This document shows positions 36,815-45,117 of a stretch of 64,000 nt of DNA, piece after piece. A program made the translations under genes and the position numbers. The stretch's first letter is position 1. Every line of letters begins with the position of its first letter. Location of the stretch: assembly GCF_007004645.1 (NCBI RefSeq), contig NZ_ML660019.1, positions 888,437 through 952,436 of the forward strand, in the 5' to 3' direction. This stretch comes from Aliiroseovarius halocynthiae. Lineage in GTDB: Bacteria; Pseudomonadota; Alphaproteobacteria; Rhodobacterales; Rhodobacteraceae. Under the pieces are notes generated by a model, which was not told where the DNA came from, searched no databases, and saw only the letters and a program-made list of their open reading frames with translations.

Positions 36815-37170
36815 TCCACTGGGGTGAGCCATTGCACAAGAGTGCCTGTACCGCGCCGGAGGATCCGATTGGTCCTCGGCGCAGTAGGGGATGATGTGCA
36901 TTGCGCGTCTGAATCTGGTCTGGCGTACCGTCAGTGGCCGTACGAGATGCACGGCAAAGTGAGTCTTTCATGGGAGAGATTTTTCCGAGTTCAAGATAGC
37001 ACGAATGGAAATTCGACCATCTTCCGCAGGATTTTTCCTTAACGCGTTATTGAATTTGTTAGGGGCCCGAGCAGAAAGCCATGATCTTATCCCAGTAAAT
37101 AAGGGGTATTGATCGTTTCTGAATTCAGACGACAAACACATTCAGAAAAAAGCATGATTGCGCCATTCGG
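36815..37170. other. Intergenic region between the leucine and complex I operons
   Basis: The first part has an imperfect GC-rich hairpin (GCGCCGGAGGATCC at 36853-36866 against GGTCCTCGGCGC at 36871-36882) that could end the leucine transcript, but no T-run follows. The remainder is relatively AT-rich (for example around 36990-37120), with no credible gene; a 72-codon open frame here has no Shine-Dalgarno site and no recognisable protein. Confidence 0.5.
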
Positions 37171-37199
37171 TTGACCCTTCGCACACGCGGCGGTAAACC
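37171..37199 (+). promoter_or_regulatory. Candidate sigma-70 promoter of the nuo operon
   Basis: TTGACC (37171-37176), a 17-base spacer, then TAAACC (37194-37199), placed 50 bases before the nuoA start. The -35 box is good and the -10 box weak. Other promoters in the AT-rich stretch upstream cannot be excluded. Confidence 0.35.
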
Positions 37200-37248
37200 G
37201 CACATAGCTAGCGAAAGGCGGCTTGTCCGCTTTCATAAGGAGCCACAC

Positions 37249-37614
37249 GTGGAAGATCTTCTCCGGGAATACCTCCCCATCATCATTTTCCTCGGACTCG
37301 CCATTGTTATCGGACTTGTTCTGATCCTCGCCGCCGTCGTGCTGGCAGTCCGCAATCCTGACCCCGAAAAACTCAGCGCTTATGAATGTGGCTTCAACGC
37401 CTTCGATGATGCGCGGATGAAATTCGACGTCCGATTTTACCTGGTGTCGATCCTGTTCATCATTTTCGATCTGGAAATCGCCTTCCTGTTCCCTTGGGCC
37501 GTCGCCTTCAAGGATGTTGGGCTTTTGGGTTTCTGGTCGATGATGGTGTTTCTGGCCGTACTGACCATCGGCTTTGCTTACGAATGGAAGAAAGGTGCGC
37601 TGGAATGGGAGTGA
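37249..37614 (+). CDS. nuoA: NADH-quinone oxidoreductase subunit A
   Basis: Small membrane subunit of complex I, 121 residues, three helices. The signature loop [20 protein letters not shown] contains the conserved Cys that is exposed in the deactive form of mitochondrial ND3. It continues [26 protein letters not shown]. The start is GTG at 37249 ([10 protein letters not shown]) with AAGGAG six bases before; the open frame extends upstream to 37171 without a site and through the candidate promoter. It overlaps nuoB by ten bases. Confidence 0.95.
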   Translation: MEDLLREYLPIIIFLGLAIVIGLVLILAAVVLAVRNPDPEKLSAYECGFNAFDDARMKFDVRFYLVSILFIIFDLEIAFLFPWAVAFKDVGLLGFWSMMVFLAVLTIGFAYEWKKGALEWE

Positions 37615-38138
37615 TGACAGGAGCCAATACGGCAGGCGGTGACCGCGAACACGCGACCCGTCTTCTGAACGATCAGCTGGCCGATAAAGGCTTTCTGCTG
37701 ACCACCACAGACGACATCATCAACTGGGCCCGTACCGGGTCGCTGCACTGGATGACCTTTGGTCTGGCCTGCTGCGCGGTCGAGATGATGCACTCGGCTA
37801 TGGCGCATTACGACCTTGAGCGTTTTGGGACCGCCCCGCGTGCGTCCCCGCGCCAGTCGGACCTGATGATTGTGGCCGGCACTCTGACCAACAAGATGGC
37901 GCCCGCGCTGCGTAAGGTTTACGACCAGATGCCTGATCCGCGCTATGTGATCTCGATGGGATCCTGCGCAAATGGTGGTGGCTATTATCACTATTCCTAT
38001 TCGGTGGTGCGTGGCTGTGACCGCATTGTGCCGGTCGACGTTTATGTCCCCGGCTGCCCCCCGACCGCAGAAGCGCTGCTTTACGGCATCCTGCAACTGC
38101 AACGCAAAATCCGCCGTACCGGCACGATTGTGAGGTAA
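37605..38138 (+). CDS. nuoB: NADH-quinone oxidoreductase subunit B
   Basis: Carries the terminal 4Fe-4S cluster N2 next to the quinone site. Length 177 residues. Cluster cysteines are visible in [22 protein letters not shown] and [14 protein letters not shown]. The ATG at 37605 has AAAGG nine bases before and overlaps the nuoA end; the ATG at 37614 is an alternative start three residues later. An upstream open frame to 37494 is antisense-like overlap with nuoA and was not used. nuoC follows after three bases. Confidence 0.95.
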   Translation: MGVMTGANTAGGDREHATRLLNDQLADKGFLLTTTDDIINWARTGSLHWMTFGLACCAVEMMHSAMAHYDLERFGTAPRASPRQSDLMIVAGTLTNKMAPALRKVYDQMPDPRYVISMGSCANGGGYYHYSYSVVRGCDRIVPVDVYVPGCPPTAEALLYGILQLQRKIRRTGTIVR

Positions 38139-38141
38139 GCG

Positions 38142-38753
38142 ATGAGCGAAGCCCTGAACGAACTTGGCGCCACCATCGAGGCCAAGCGCCCTGACTGTGT
38201 CCTGAGCTGGGATGTCACGTTCGACGAACTGACCGTGAATGTGCCGCTGTCGGGCATTCCGGCGTTTATTGAGTTTCTGAAGGCGGATAATGCCTGTAAG
38301 TTCTCGACGCTGGTGGACATCACCGCGGTTGACCATCCCGAGCGTGAGGCCCGTTTCGACGTCGTCTATCATTTCTTGTCGATGTACACGAACCAACGCA
38401 TCCGCGTAAAAGTGGCCGTGCGCGAGGACGAGATGGTGCCCTCGATCACCGAAGTCCACAAATCCGCCAACTGGTTCGAACGTGAAGTCTTCGACATGTT
38501 CGGGATCTTGTTCTCGGGCCACCCGGATCTGCGCCGCATCCTGACGGATTATGGCTTCCGTGGCTTTCCGCTGCGCAAGGACTTCCCGACCACCGGTTAT
38601 ACTGAAGTGCGTTATGACGAAGTCGAGAAGCGCGTGGTCTATGAACCCGTGACCCTGACGCAGGATTACCGCCAGTTCGATTTCATGTCCCCGTGGGAAG
38701 GTGCAAACTATATCCTGCCTGGTGACGAGAAAACGGAAGAAGCCAAAGGCTGA
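38142..38753 (+). CDS. nuoC: NADH-quinone oxidoreductase subunit C
   Basis: Peripheral-arm subunit (30 kDa type) of 203 residues, without cofactor. Family signatures: [20 protein letters not shown] near residue 60, [26 protein letters not shown] near 107, then [14 protein letters not shown]. NuoC and NuoD are separate proteins here, unlike the E. coli CD fusion. An unrelated sulfotransferase gene lies between this gene and nuoD. Confidence 0.95.
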   Translation: MSEALNELGATIEAKRPDCVLSWDVTFDELTVNVPLSGIPAFIEFLKADNACKFSTLVDITAVDHPEREARFDVVYHFLSMYTNQRIRVKVAVREDEMVPSITEVHKSANWFEREVFDMFGILFSGHPDLRRILTDYGFRGFPLRKDFPTTGYTEVRYDEVEKRVVYEPVTLTQDYRQFDFMSPWEGANYILPGDEKTEEAKG

Positions 38754-38758
38754 ACCTG

Positions 38759-39616
38759 ATGATCGAGCAAACCTTCATATTCTGCGTTGGGGCGACAAAG
38801 GCTGGGACAAGTTGGCTGTATGACTACCTCAATTCGCATCGGGAGTGTCAGCTTCCGGCCGTGAAGGAGCTTCACTATTTTGATGCGCTTGAGCATGGAA
38901 GTGGTGCCTGGCACCGCAAGCAGCTTGAAGGACGGCTGGAAGGTGTGCGGTCACGATTGGACGCAGCCGACTCTCTAAATCTGCATCAGGAACGTCTGCT
39001 GACGGATGGCGAAGGTTGGCTGAATACGTTTGACGGGGAAACCCGTGATGATGATGCCTATTTGCAGTTTGTCCGAAACGCCGCAGGCGATGCCAAGCTG
39101 ATAGGTGATTTCACCCCGGCCTATGGCATGCTGAAAGAAGCGACCTTCCGTACTATGGCGGGGCTTACAGACAAGGTGCGCTTCGTCTTTTTGATGCGCG
39201 ATCCGGTGGAGCGCATCTGGTCGAATATCCGCATGATTGCGGGGCAGGACGGGCCTGCCACTTTGGAGGCCAAGATCAAGGGCGTTCTGGACGGGACGGC
39301 CACGAATATCCTTGAGAGGTCGAACTATCGCCGCACTCTGAACCGTCTCAGCGCGGCCATGCCGACCGAGATGTTTCACATTGAGTATTACGAACGGCTG
39401 TTCACACCTGATGCAATATCGCGTCTCTGTGCCTTTCTGGGGATTACCCATGAACCTGCACAGTTTGAGCGCGTGGTGCATCGCAGCGCGCCCGCAGATT
39501 TACCAGCGGCCCAGCGGGCCCAGCTGCAAACAGCACTTAAACCGCAATACAATTTCGTTGAGAAGTTCATGGGTGAGCTTCCAACGGAATGGACCCAGAA
39601 GATGGTGAGCGTATGA
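38759..39616 (+). CDS. Sulfotransferase family protein inserted between nuoC and nuoD
   Basis: 285-residue PAPS-dependent sulfotransferase-fold protein. The 5'-phosphosulfate loop is [15 protein letters not shown] (residues about 10-24). The 3'-phosphate site is [15 protein letters not shown] near residue 144. The C-terminal part has [10 protein letters not shown] and the [10 protein letters not shown] strand. The acceptor is unknown; relatives act on carbohydrates, lipids or proteins. It starts five bases after nuoC and overlaps the nuoD start as ATGA, so it is translated as part of the operon. Its codon use looks less biased than that of the flanking nuo genes, which fits later acquisition (inference). 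Confidence 0.87.
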   Translation: MIEQTFIFCVGATKAGTSWLYDYLNSHRECQLPAVKELHYFDALEHGSGAWHRKQLEGRLEGVRSRLDAADSLNLHQERLLTDGEGWLNTFDGETRDDDAYLQFVRNAAGDAKLIGDFTPAYGMLKEATFRTMAGLTDKVRFVFLMRDPVERIWSNIRMIAGQDGPATLEAKIKGVLDGTATNILERSNYRRTLNRLSAAMPTEMFHIEYYERLFTPDAISRLCAFLGITHEPAQFERVVHRSAPADLPAAQRAQLQTALKPQYNFVEKFMGELPTEWTQKMVSV

Positions 39617-40836
39617 TGGACGGATCCAAGACCTTCGATGACGCCCTAAACGGCGAACAGAAGATCCGAAACTTTAACATCAACTTCGGGCCTCAGCACC
39701 CGGCGGCACACGGCGTGCTGCGCATGGTGCTTGAGCTGGACGGCGAGATTGTCGAGCGGGCTGACCCGCATATCGGCCTTCTGCACCGCGGCACCGAAAA
39801 GTTGATGGAAAGCCGCACCTATCTGCAGAACCTGCCGTATTTCGACCGGCTGGACTATGTGGCGCCGATGAACCAGGAACACGCTTGGTGTCTGGTAATC
39901 GAAAAGCTGGCCGGTGTCGAAGTGCCGCGCCGGGCACAGCTGATCCGCGTTCTGTATTCGGAAATCGGTCGTATCCTAAACCACCTTTTGAACATCACCA
40001 CACAGGCGATGGACGTTGGTGCGCTGACTCCGCCTCTGTGGGGGTTCGTAGAGCGCGAAGCGCTGATGGGCTTTTATGAGCGCGCCTGTGGTGCCCGTCT
40101 GCACGCAGCCTATTTCCGTCCCGGCGGTGTGCATCAGGACCTGCCACCCGAGCTGATCGACGATATCGAGACTTGGGCGCATCATTTCCCGTCGCGGATC
40201 AAGGATCTGGACGAGCTTCTGTCTGAGAACCGCATCTTCAAGCAACGTAATGCTGACATTGGTGTGGTGAACGAACAGGACATTCTGGATTGGGGCTTCT
40301 CGGGCGTGATGGTCCGTGGATCCGGTCTGGCATGGGATTTGCGTCGTGCGCAGCCTTACGAATGCTATGACGAGTTCGACTTCCAGATCCCGGTTGGCAA
40401 AAACGGTGACTGCTATGATCGCTATCTGGTGCGGATGGAAGAGATGCGCCAGTCACTGTCGATCATCCTGCAAGCTGTTGAAAAACTGCGTGCCCCTGAA
40501 GGGCAGGGCGATGTGATGGCGCGGGGCAAGCTGACCCCACCTAAGCGCAGCGATATGAAAACGTCGATGGAAAGCTTGATCCACCATTTCAAGCTGTACA
40601 CCGAAGGCTTCAAGTTACCCGAAGGCGAGGTCTATGCCGCCGTTGAAGCGCCCAAGGGTGAGTTCGGCGTCTATTTGGTCTCGGACGGGTCCAACAAACC
40701 CTACCGCTCGAAAATTCGCGCACCCGGATTCTTGCATCTTCAGGCCATGGACTATGTGGCCGGGGGCCACCAACTGGCCGACGTCGCCGCCATCATCGGC
40801 ACAATGGACGTCGTGTTTGGGGAGATTGACCGCTAA
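39613..40836 (+). CDS. nuoD: NADH-quinone oxidoreductase subunit D
   Basis: 49-kDa-type subunit of 407 residues that forms the quinone pocket with NuoB and NuoH. Signatures include [14 protein letters not shown] with the quinone-site His, [26 protein letters not shown] and the C-terminal VFGEIDR. Start at 39613 overlapping the sulfotransferase stop; the adjacent ATG at 39616 is equally possible. Its stop overlaps nuoE as TAATG. Confidence 0.95.
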   Translation: MMDGSKTFDDALNGEQKIRNFNINFGPQHPAAHGVLRMVLELDGEIVERADPHIGLLHRGTEKLMESRTYLQNLPYFDRLDYVAPMNQEHAWCLVIEKLAGVEVPRRAQLIRVLYSEIGRILNHLLNITTQAMDVGALTPPLWGFVEREALMGFYERACGARLHAAYFRPGGVHQDLPPELIDDIETWAHHFPSRIKDLDELLSENRIFKQRNADIGVVNEQDILDWGFSGVMVRGSGLAWDLRRAQPYECYDEFDFQIPVGKNGDCYDRYLVRMEEMRQSLSIILQAVEKLRAPEGQGDVMARGKLTPPKRSDMKTSMESLIHHFKLYTEGFKLPEGEVYAAVEAPKGEFGVYLVSDGSNKPYRSKIRAPGFLHLQAMDYVAGGHQLADVAAIIGTMDVVFGEIDR

Positions 40837-42005
40837 TGCTTCGCCGTTTGCATCATGAACAGCCCGAAAGCTTTGCTTTCACACCAGCCAATCTTGCATG
40901 GGCGGAAGGGCAGATTACGAAGTTCCCCGAGGGGCGTCAGGCCTCGGCGGTGATCCCGCTTTTGTGGCGTGCGCAGGAACAGGAAGGCTGGCTGACTAAG
41001 CCTGCGATTGAAGCTGTCGCTGACATGCTGGGTATGGCCTATATCCGCGTGCTGGAAGTCGCCTCGTTCTATTTCATGTTCCAGCTGCAACCGGTTGGAT
41101 CTGTTGCGCATATTCAGGTTTGTGGCACCACCGGCTGCATGATTTGCGGCGCAGAAGATCTGATCGCCATTTGCCGCGAGAAGATCGCCGATAAGCCGCA
41201 TGTTGTGTCCGATGACGGCAAGCTGAGTTGGGAAGAGGTCGAGTGCCTTGGATCCTGCACCAACGCGCCGATGGCTCAGATCGGTAAGGATTATTACGAA
41301 GACCTTACGGCTGAGACTTTTGGCAAGATCATTGACGAGCTGCGTGCTGGAAATGTGCCCACGCCCGGCCCGCAAAACGGTCGTTACGCGGCCGAACCTC
41401 TGTCGGGTCTGACCTCGTTGACCGAATATGACAGCGGTAAGACGCAGTATAACGCGTCGGTTCAGCTGGCAGCGGATATCGGGGATACCGTGAAGCGCAT
41501 CGACGGGACGGAAGTTCCGCTGTTGACGCCGTGGCTGGGCAAAGACGGCAAGGTTGCTGGTCGTGACGCTGCCGCGCCGACACCAAGAGCGCCTGCGACC
41601 GGCAAGACAGCCGCGCAGCAAGCCAAGCCGGCCGCCAAGAAAGCCGCACCTAAGAAAACCGCCGCAAAAGCGCCCGCTAAGGCGACGAAAGCCGATGCTG
41701 CCCCCGCAGCCACAGGCAAGGCGAAAAAACCGCGCACTATGAAGGCCCCCCGCAAAGCGGGTGCGGACGATCTGAAACAGCTGAAGGGCGTTGGTCCGAA
41801 GTTGGAAGGCGTCCTGAATGGCCTTGGCTTCTGGCATTTCGACCAGGTTGCCAAATGGGGTGCAGACGAGATTGCCTGGGTTGACGATCAACTGTCCTTC
41901 AAAGGACGGATTGAGCGCGACGGTTGGGTAGAGCAAGCCAAGACTTTGGCAGAAGGTGGCGAGACCGAGTTCTCGTCCAAGGTCAAGAAGGGCAAGATCT
42001 ACTAA
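40836..42005 (+). CDS. nuoE: NADH-quinone oxidoreductase subunit E with a C-terminal linker and helix-hairpin-helix-like domain
   Basis: Residues 1-175 are a normal 24-kDa NuoE, which holds the 2Fe-2S cluster N1a through Cys96, Cys101, Cys137 and Cys141 ([15 protein letters not shown]). The protein is 389 residues, more than twice the length of a minimal NuoE. Residues about 190-245 are a further segment. Residues about 250-296 are a Lys/Ala/Pro-rich linker ([15 protein letters not shown]), and residues 297-389 form a compact domain with the helix-hairpin-helix core [12 protein letters not shown]. That domain is repeated in the next gene. A nucleic-acid or protein docking role for the tail is inference. 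No frameshift joins the parts. Confidence 0.95.
   Translation: MLRRLHHEQPESFAFTPANLAWAEGQITKFPEGRQASAVIPLLWRAQEQEGWLTKPAIEAVADMLGMAYIRVLEVASFYFMFQLQPVGSVAHIQVCGTTGCMICGAEDLIAICREKIADKPHVVSDDGKLSWEEVECLGSCTNAPMAQIGKDYYEDLTAETFGKIIDELRAGNVPTPGPQNGRYAAEPLSGLTSLTEYDSGKTQYNASVQLAADIGDTVKRIDGTEVPLLTPWLGKDGKVAGRDAAAPTPRAPATGKTAAQQAKPAAKKAAPKKTAAKAPAKATKADAAPAATGKAKKPRTMKAPRKAGADDLKQLKGVGPKLEGVLNGLGFWHFDQVAKWGADEIAWVDDQLSFKGRIERDGWVEQAKTLAEGGETEFSSKVKKGKIY
41724..42002 (+). repeat. Duplicated 93-residue domain, copy 1 (C-terminus of NuoE)
   Basis: Codes for residues 297-389 of NuoE, from [11 protein letters not shown] to VKKGKIY. By my count 85 of 93 residues match copy 2 at 42681-42959, while many third codon positions differ. 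The duplication is therefore not recent and the protein sequence has been kept by selection. Confidence 0.9.
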
Positions 42006-42027
42006 GCACTGCGTAGGAAAACCAGGT

Positions 42028-42138
42028 ATGTTCATGAACGCGACAGATCATAAGTGTATGAGAAGGCAGCAAAAAGCCACCGCACCTGTGCGTTCTTTCT
42101 TTGTGTCCAACATCAACAACAGGGTTAAGGGACAATGA
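42028..42138 (+). CDS. Possible small ORF in the gap after nuoE (36 or 34 residues)
   Basis: ATG at 42028 or 42034 (the latter with AGG seven bases upstream). It runs in frame to a TGA that overlaps the next gene's ATG as ATGA (42135-42138). The product is basic (HKCMRRQQK near its middle). It may be a coupling ORF or chance; the frame is also open upstream of these starts. Confidence 0.25.
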   Translation: MFMNATDHKCMRRQQKATAPVRSFFVSNINNRVKGQ

Positions 42139-42962
42139 GTAAAGAGACTGGATTTCCAAGCTGTAAACAAACTTGCTGGATCGTCGGCGGAATAATTGGC
42201 ATCGCACTTTGGTTGACGATTTCGGGCATTATGGGCCTGATTATCGGTCTGATTGCTGCCGTTTTTCTGGCGATTGTTATGCAAAAACTGTTCTGCGGTG
42301 ACGTCGAAGAGACAATTAAGCCTGTCGCGTCGACGACGCCTGCACGGGCAGCCTCGGATGCGACATCGACCACGCAGGCAGCGCCCGCGATGGCGGTCGC
42401 AGACGTGGCTGCAGAGGCGTCAGCATCTGAAGCTTCTGTTCAGGCAGAAGCCGTTCAAAAAGATGCGGTTGTTGAAGCACCTCGTGTGACCGAGGAGCCG
42501 GCAGAAGACGCACCGGCACCAGCTGAGAAGCCCGCGCCTGCATCGAAGAAACCTGCGGCGAAAAAGCCAGCGGCGGCTGCGAAGAAGCCTGCGACGAAAA
42601 AGAAAGCTCCGGCGAAGAAAACCACGACCAAGGCGACGGCTGCGAAATCCACCGCATCGGTCGAGGTGACCGGGAAGCCCAAGAAACCACGTACAATGAA
42701 AGCGCCACGCAAAGCCGGGGCAGATGATTTGAAACAGTTGAAGGGTGTCGGCCCGAAGCTTGAGCAGACCCTAAACGGTCTTGGCTTTTGGCATTTCGAT
42801 CAGATCTCGAAGTGGAATGCGGATGAGATCGCCTGGGTGGACGACAACCTAAGCTTCAAAGGCCGGATCGAACGGGACGGCTGGGTAGAACAGGCCAAGA
42901 CCCTGGCGGAGGGCGGAGAGACTGCATTCTCGTCCAAAGTCAAAAAGGGCAAGGTCTATTAA
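42135..42962 (+). CDS. Membrane-anchored protein sharing the NuoE C-terminal domain
   Basis: 275 residues in three parts. Residues about 13-52 are strongly hydrophobic and form one or two helices (CWIVGGIIGIALWLTISG, then GLIIGLIAAVFLAIVM), placing the rest most likely in the cytoplasm. Residues about 60-180 are an acidic Ala/Val/Glu stretch that turns into a Lys/Ala/Pro repeat (KKPAAKKPAAAAKKPATKKK), reminiscent of histone-H1-like tails. Residues 183-275 are a near-identical copy of the NuoE tail domain with the LKGVGPKLE helix-hairpin-helix core. I know no established function. Its place inside the nuo operon suggests a role with complex I assembly or positioning (inference). Confidence 0.82.
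   Translation: MSKETGFPSCKQTCWIVGGIIGIALWLTISGIMGLIIGLIAAVFLAIVMQKLFCGDVEETIKPVASTTPARAASDATSTTQAAPAMAVADVAAEASASEASVQAEAVQKDAVVEAPRVTEEPAEDAPAPAEKPAPASKKPAAKKPAAAAKKPATKKKAPAKKTTTKATAAKSTASVEVTGKPKKPRTMKAPRKAGADDLKQLKGVGPKLEQTLNGLGFWHFDQISKWNADEIAWVDDNLSFKGRIERDGWVEQAKTLAEGGETAFSSKVKKGKVY
42681..42959 (+). repeat. Duplicated 93-residue domain, copy 2 (C-terminus of membrane-anchored protein)
   Basis: Pairs with copy 1 at 41724-42002. Differences are scattered single residues (for example GV to QT after GPKLE, and VAKWG to ISKWN). Both copies follow a Lys/Ala-rich linker. Confidence 0.9.
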
Positions 42963-42971
42963 GGAATGGAA

Positions 42972-43196
42972 ATGGCAACCGACCCACAGAACAACAAGAC
43001 ACGTCAGGGGCGTTTGGCGGCACTCGTCATCGCGGCGACCGGTGTGTTGTGGGTCGGGGGCACTTTTGCTGGCAATTCACTTGGGTGGTCCAACCGGACG
43101 ATGGCCCTGATGGATCTTCTGGCATTGGCCGGTTTCGTTTTCGGACTGGTTGTAACGTATCGGATCTGGCGTCAGCGCCAGACGGATGAAGGATAA
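42972..43196 (+). CDS. DUF5337 family small membrane protein
   Basis: 74 residues with two predicted transmembrane helices (LAALVIAATGVLWVGG and LMDLLALAGFVFGLVV) and a short charged C-terminus (YRIWRQRQTDEG). The family is known to me only from complex I operons of Rhodobacteraceae, so it may be an accessory subunit or assembly factor. Start at 42972 with AAGGA six bases upstream; the ATG at 42966 is too close to that site. nuoF follows six bases after the stop. Confidence 0.8.
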   Translation: MATDPQNNKTRQGRLAALVIAATGVLWVGGTFAGNSLGWSNRTMALMDLLALAGFVFGLVVTYRIWRQRQTDEG

Positions 43197-43202
43197 AAGC
43201 GA

Positions 43203-44498
43203 ATGCTGCAGGATAAAGACCGGATCTTTACCAACCTCTATGGCATGCACGAGCGCACCCTTGCAGGTGCAAAGCAACGCGGCCACTGGGACGGCACAGC
43301 CGGGATCATCAAAAAGGGTCGCGAGTGGATCGTTGAACAGATGAAAGCCTCGGGTCTTCGTGGTCGCGGTGGGGCTGGTTTCCCGACCGGTCTGAAATGG
43401 TCCTTCATGCCGAAGGAAAGCGATGGGCGTCCGGCTTATCTGGTTATCAATGCGGATGAATCCGAGCCCGGCACCTGTAAAGACCGCGAGATCATGCGCC
43501 ATGACCCGCATACGCTGATCGAGGGCGCGTTGATCGCCTCTTTCGCGATGAACGCGAATACGGCTTATATCTATATTCGCGGCGAATTCATTCGCGAGCG
43601 TGAAGCGCTGCAAGCGGCGATTGATGAAGCTTATGACGCGGGTCTTTTGGGCAAGAACGCTGCGAAATCCGGCTGGGATTTTGATCTGTTCCTGCATCAC
43701 GGGGCAGGGGCCTATATCTGCGGTGAAGAAACCGCGCTGATCGAAAGCCTTGAAGGCAAGAAAGGCATGCCGCGCATGAAGCCGCCTTTCCCGGCGGGTG
43801 CAGGTTTGTACGGCTGCCCGACCACAGTGAACAACGTGGAATCGATCGCTGTTGTACCGACCATCCTGCGCCGTGGGCCAGAGTGGTTTGCATCGTTCGG
43901 TCGCCCCAACAATGCGGGCACCAAACTGTTTGGCATTTCGGGCCATGTAAACAACCCCTGCGTGGTGGAAGAAGCCATGTCGATCAGCTTTGAAGAGCTG
44001 ATTGAGAAGCATTGCGGCGGCATTCGTGGCGGTTGGGATAACCTGAAAGCGGTTATTCCGGGCGGATCTTCAGTGCCCTGTGTGCGCGGCGAAAACATGC
44101 GCGACGCGGTGATGGATTTCGATTATCTGCGCGGCGAGCTGGGCTCGGGTCTTGGGACTGCGGCAGTGATTGTGATGGACCAGTCCACCGACATCATCAA
44201 AGCCATTTGGCGGCTGTCGAAATTCTATAAACATGAAAGCTGCGGTCAGTGTACGCCGTGCCGCGAAGGCACCGGCTGGATGATGCGCGTGATGGATCGT
44301 TTGGTGAAGGGCGAGGCGGATGTCGATGAAATCGACATGCTGTGGGACGTGACCAAACAAGTCGAAGGCCACACGATTTGTGCGCTGGGGGATGCGGCTG
44401 CATGGCCAATCCAGGGCCTGATCCGCAACTTCCGTGATGAAATCGAAGACCGTATTCGCGTGAATAAACAGGGCAAAGTCAGCATCGCTGCTGAGTGA
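43203..44498 (+). CDS. nuoF: NADH-quinone oxidoreductase subunit F
   Basis: 51-kDa subunit of 431 residues that binds NADH, FMN and the 4Fe-4S cluster N3. The NADH/FMN glycine-rich loop is [16 protein letters not shown] near residue 55. [14 protein letters not shown] follows near residue 82, then [15 protein letters not shown]. The N3 cysteines are in [15 protein letters not shown] near residue 345, with the fourth in [13 protein letters not shown]. Length is normal. The 146 bases after it hold a small ORF and two hairpins before the DUF5333 gene. Confidence 0.96.
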   Translation: MLQDKDRIFTNLYGMHERTLAGAKQRGHWDGTAGIIKKGREWIVEQMKASGLRGRGGAGFPTGLKWSFMPKESDGRPAYLVINADESEPGTCKDREIMRHDPHTLIEGALIASFAMNANTAYIYIRGEFIREREALQAAIDEAYDAGLLGKNAAKSGWDFDLFLHHGAGAYICGEETALIESLEGKKGMPRMKPPFPAGAGLYGCPTTVNNVESIAVVPTILRRGPEWFASFGRPNNAGTKLFGISGHVNNPCVVEEAMSISFEELIEKHCGGIRGGWDNLKAVIPGGSSVPCVRGENMRDAVMDFDYLRGELGSGLGTAAVIVMDQSTDIIKAIWRLSKFYKHESCGQCTPCREGTGWMMRVMDRLVKGEADVDEIDMLWDVTKQVEGHTICALGDAAAWPIQGLIRNFRDEIEDRIRVNKQGKVSIAAE

Positions 44499-44528
44499 GT
44501 CAACGATTGATAGGGTAGAGGCCAGGAA

Positions 44529-44648
44529 ATGAACGTGAAGTACAACATACTGAAAACCGGCGATTTATCGCCCGTTTTGGCGTGTTGTTATTGCATGACA
44601 ATGCCTGACATACCCATCTCCTTTGTAAACAAAGGAGTTTTGACATGA
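44529..44648 (+). CDS. Possible 39-residue leader ORF between nuoF and the DUF5333 gene
   Basis: ATG at 44529 with GAGG seven bases upstream (44518-44521). The frame is open for 39 codons and stops at TGA 44646-44648, overlapping the DUF5333 start as ATGA. It contains Cys-Cys-Tyr-Cys codons at 44583-44594. Both the terminator-like hairpin (44553-44578) and the ribosome-site hairpin (44618-44637) lie inside it, so translation of this ORF would open both. The coding status is unproven. Confidence 0.35.
   Translation: MNVKYNILKTGDLSPVLACCYCMTMPDIPISFVNKGVLT
44553..44578 (+). terminator. Terminator-like hairpin after nuoF
   Basis: AAAAC + GGCGA (44553-44563), loop TTTA, TCGCC + GTTTT (44568-44578), with one C-C mismatch between the two stem halves. 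The arm ends in TTTT, and the A-rich left arm makes it two-directional. It lies inside the operon, so partial termination or attenuation is plausible. Confidence 0.55.
44618..44637 (+). promoter_or_regulatory. Hairpin that pairs with the DUF5333 ribosome-binding site
   Basis: Perfect 8-bp arms CTCCTTTG (44618-44625) and CAAAGGAG (44630-44637) with loop TAAA. The right arm is the Shine-Dalgarno sequence AAAGGAG, seven bases before the ATG at 44645. When folded, the site is fully hidden. TTTT follows directly, so it could also act as a weak terminator. Confidence 0.65.
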
Positions 44649-45058
44649 TGAGTACACGAACTGTTCTTCTGGCCGCTGGCCTATCCGTAACTGCTGGGAT
44701 GGCGTCGGCCACAGATTATGATGCGCTGCGTAAAGATAGCCGCATGCATAACGAGCTGTTGGGCGCGTCAATTGCGTATTTGATTGACGAGAACTGTTCG
44801 TCGCTGACGCTGCGGAAATTCCGCCTGCTGAACAAGGCGTTTTCGCTGCGCAGCCATGCGGTTGGGTTGGGATATTCGACCCGCGAGGTCATGGATTATG
44901 TGGACAGTAAGGCCGAGCAGGATCGCTTCCGCGCGATTGCCGAACCGATGCTGGCCAAACGCGGTGCGAAGCCGGGAAATGAAGCAAGCTATTGCGCCAT
45001 CGGGCGCGAGAATATGGAAAAAGGCACCTTCTCGGGCACATTGCTGACCGAGGGATAG
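44645..45058 (+). CDS. DUF5333 family secreted protein in the nuo operon
   Basis: 137 residues with a Sec signal peptide (TRTVLLAAGLSVTAGMASA, cleavage before TDYDALRKD). The mature domain has two cysteines, IDENCSSLTLRK and ASYCAIGREN, which may form a disulfide, so it is probably periplasmic. I recall this family from Rhodobacteraceae complex I operons; its function is unknown. The Shine-Dalgarno AAAGGAG is excellent but is sequestered in a hairpin. The ATG at 44648 is an alternative start. nuoG follows after 59 bases. Confidence 0.8.
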   Translation: MMSTRTVLLAAGLSVTAGMASATDYDALRKDSRMHNELLGASIAYLIDENCSSLTLRKFRLLNKAFSLRSHAVGLGYSTREVMDYVDSKAEQDRFRAIAEPMLAKRGAKPGNEASYCAIGRENMEKGTFSGTLLTEG

Positions 45059-45117
45059 GCGCCAAAGACGTGCGGGATCGGGGACAACCCCGGCCCGCGA
45101 AATGAAAAGGGACCGTG

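Noticed and set aside
36824-37042. 72-codon plus-strand frame between the leucine and nuo operons
   Set aside because: No Shine-Dalgarno site, no recognisable protein features and it lies over a likely terminator region.
40836-42005. Frameshift or misassembly as the reason for the long NuoE
   Set aside because: The frame is continuous with coherent codon use, and the tail domain recurs intact in a separate gene, so the fusion is real.
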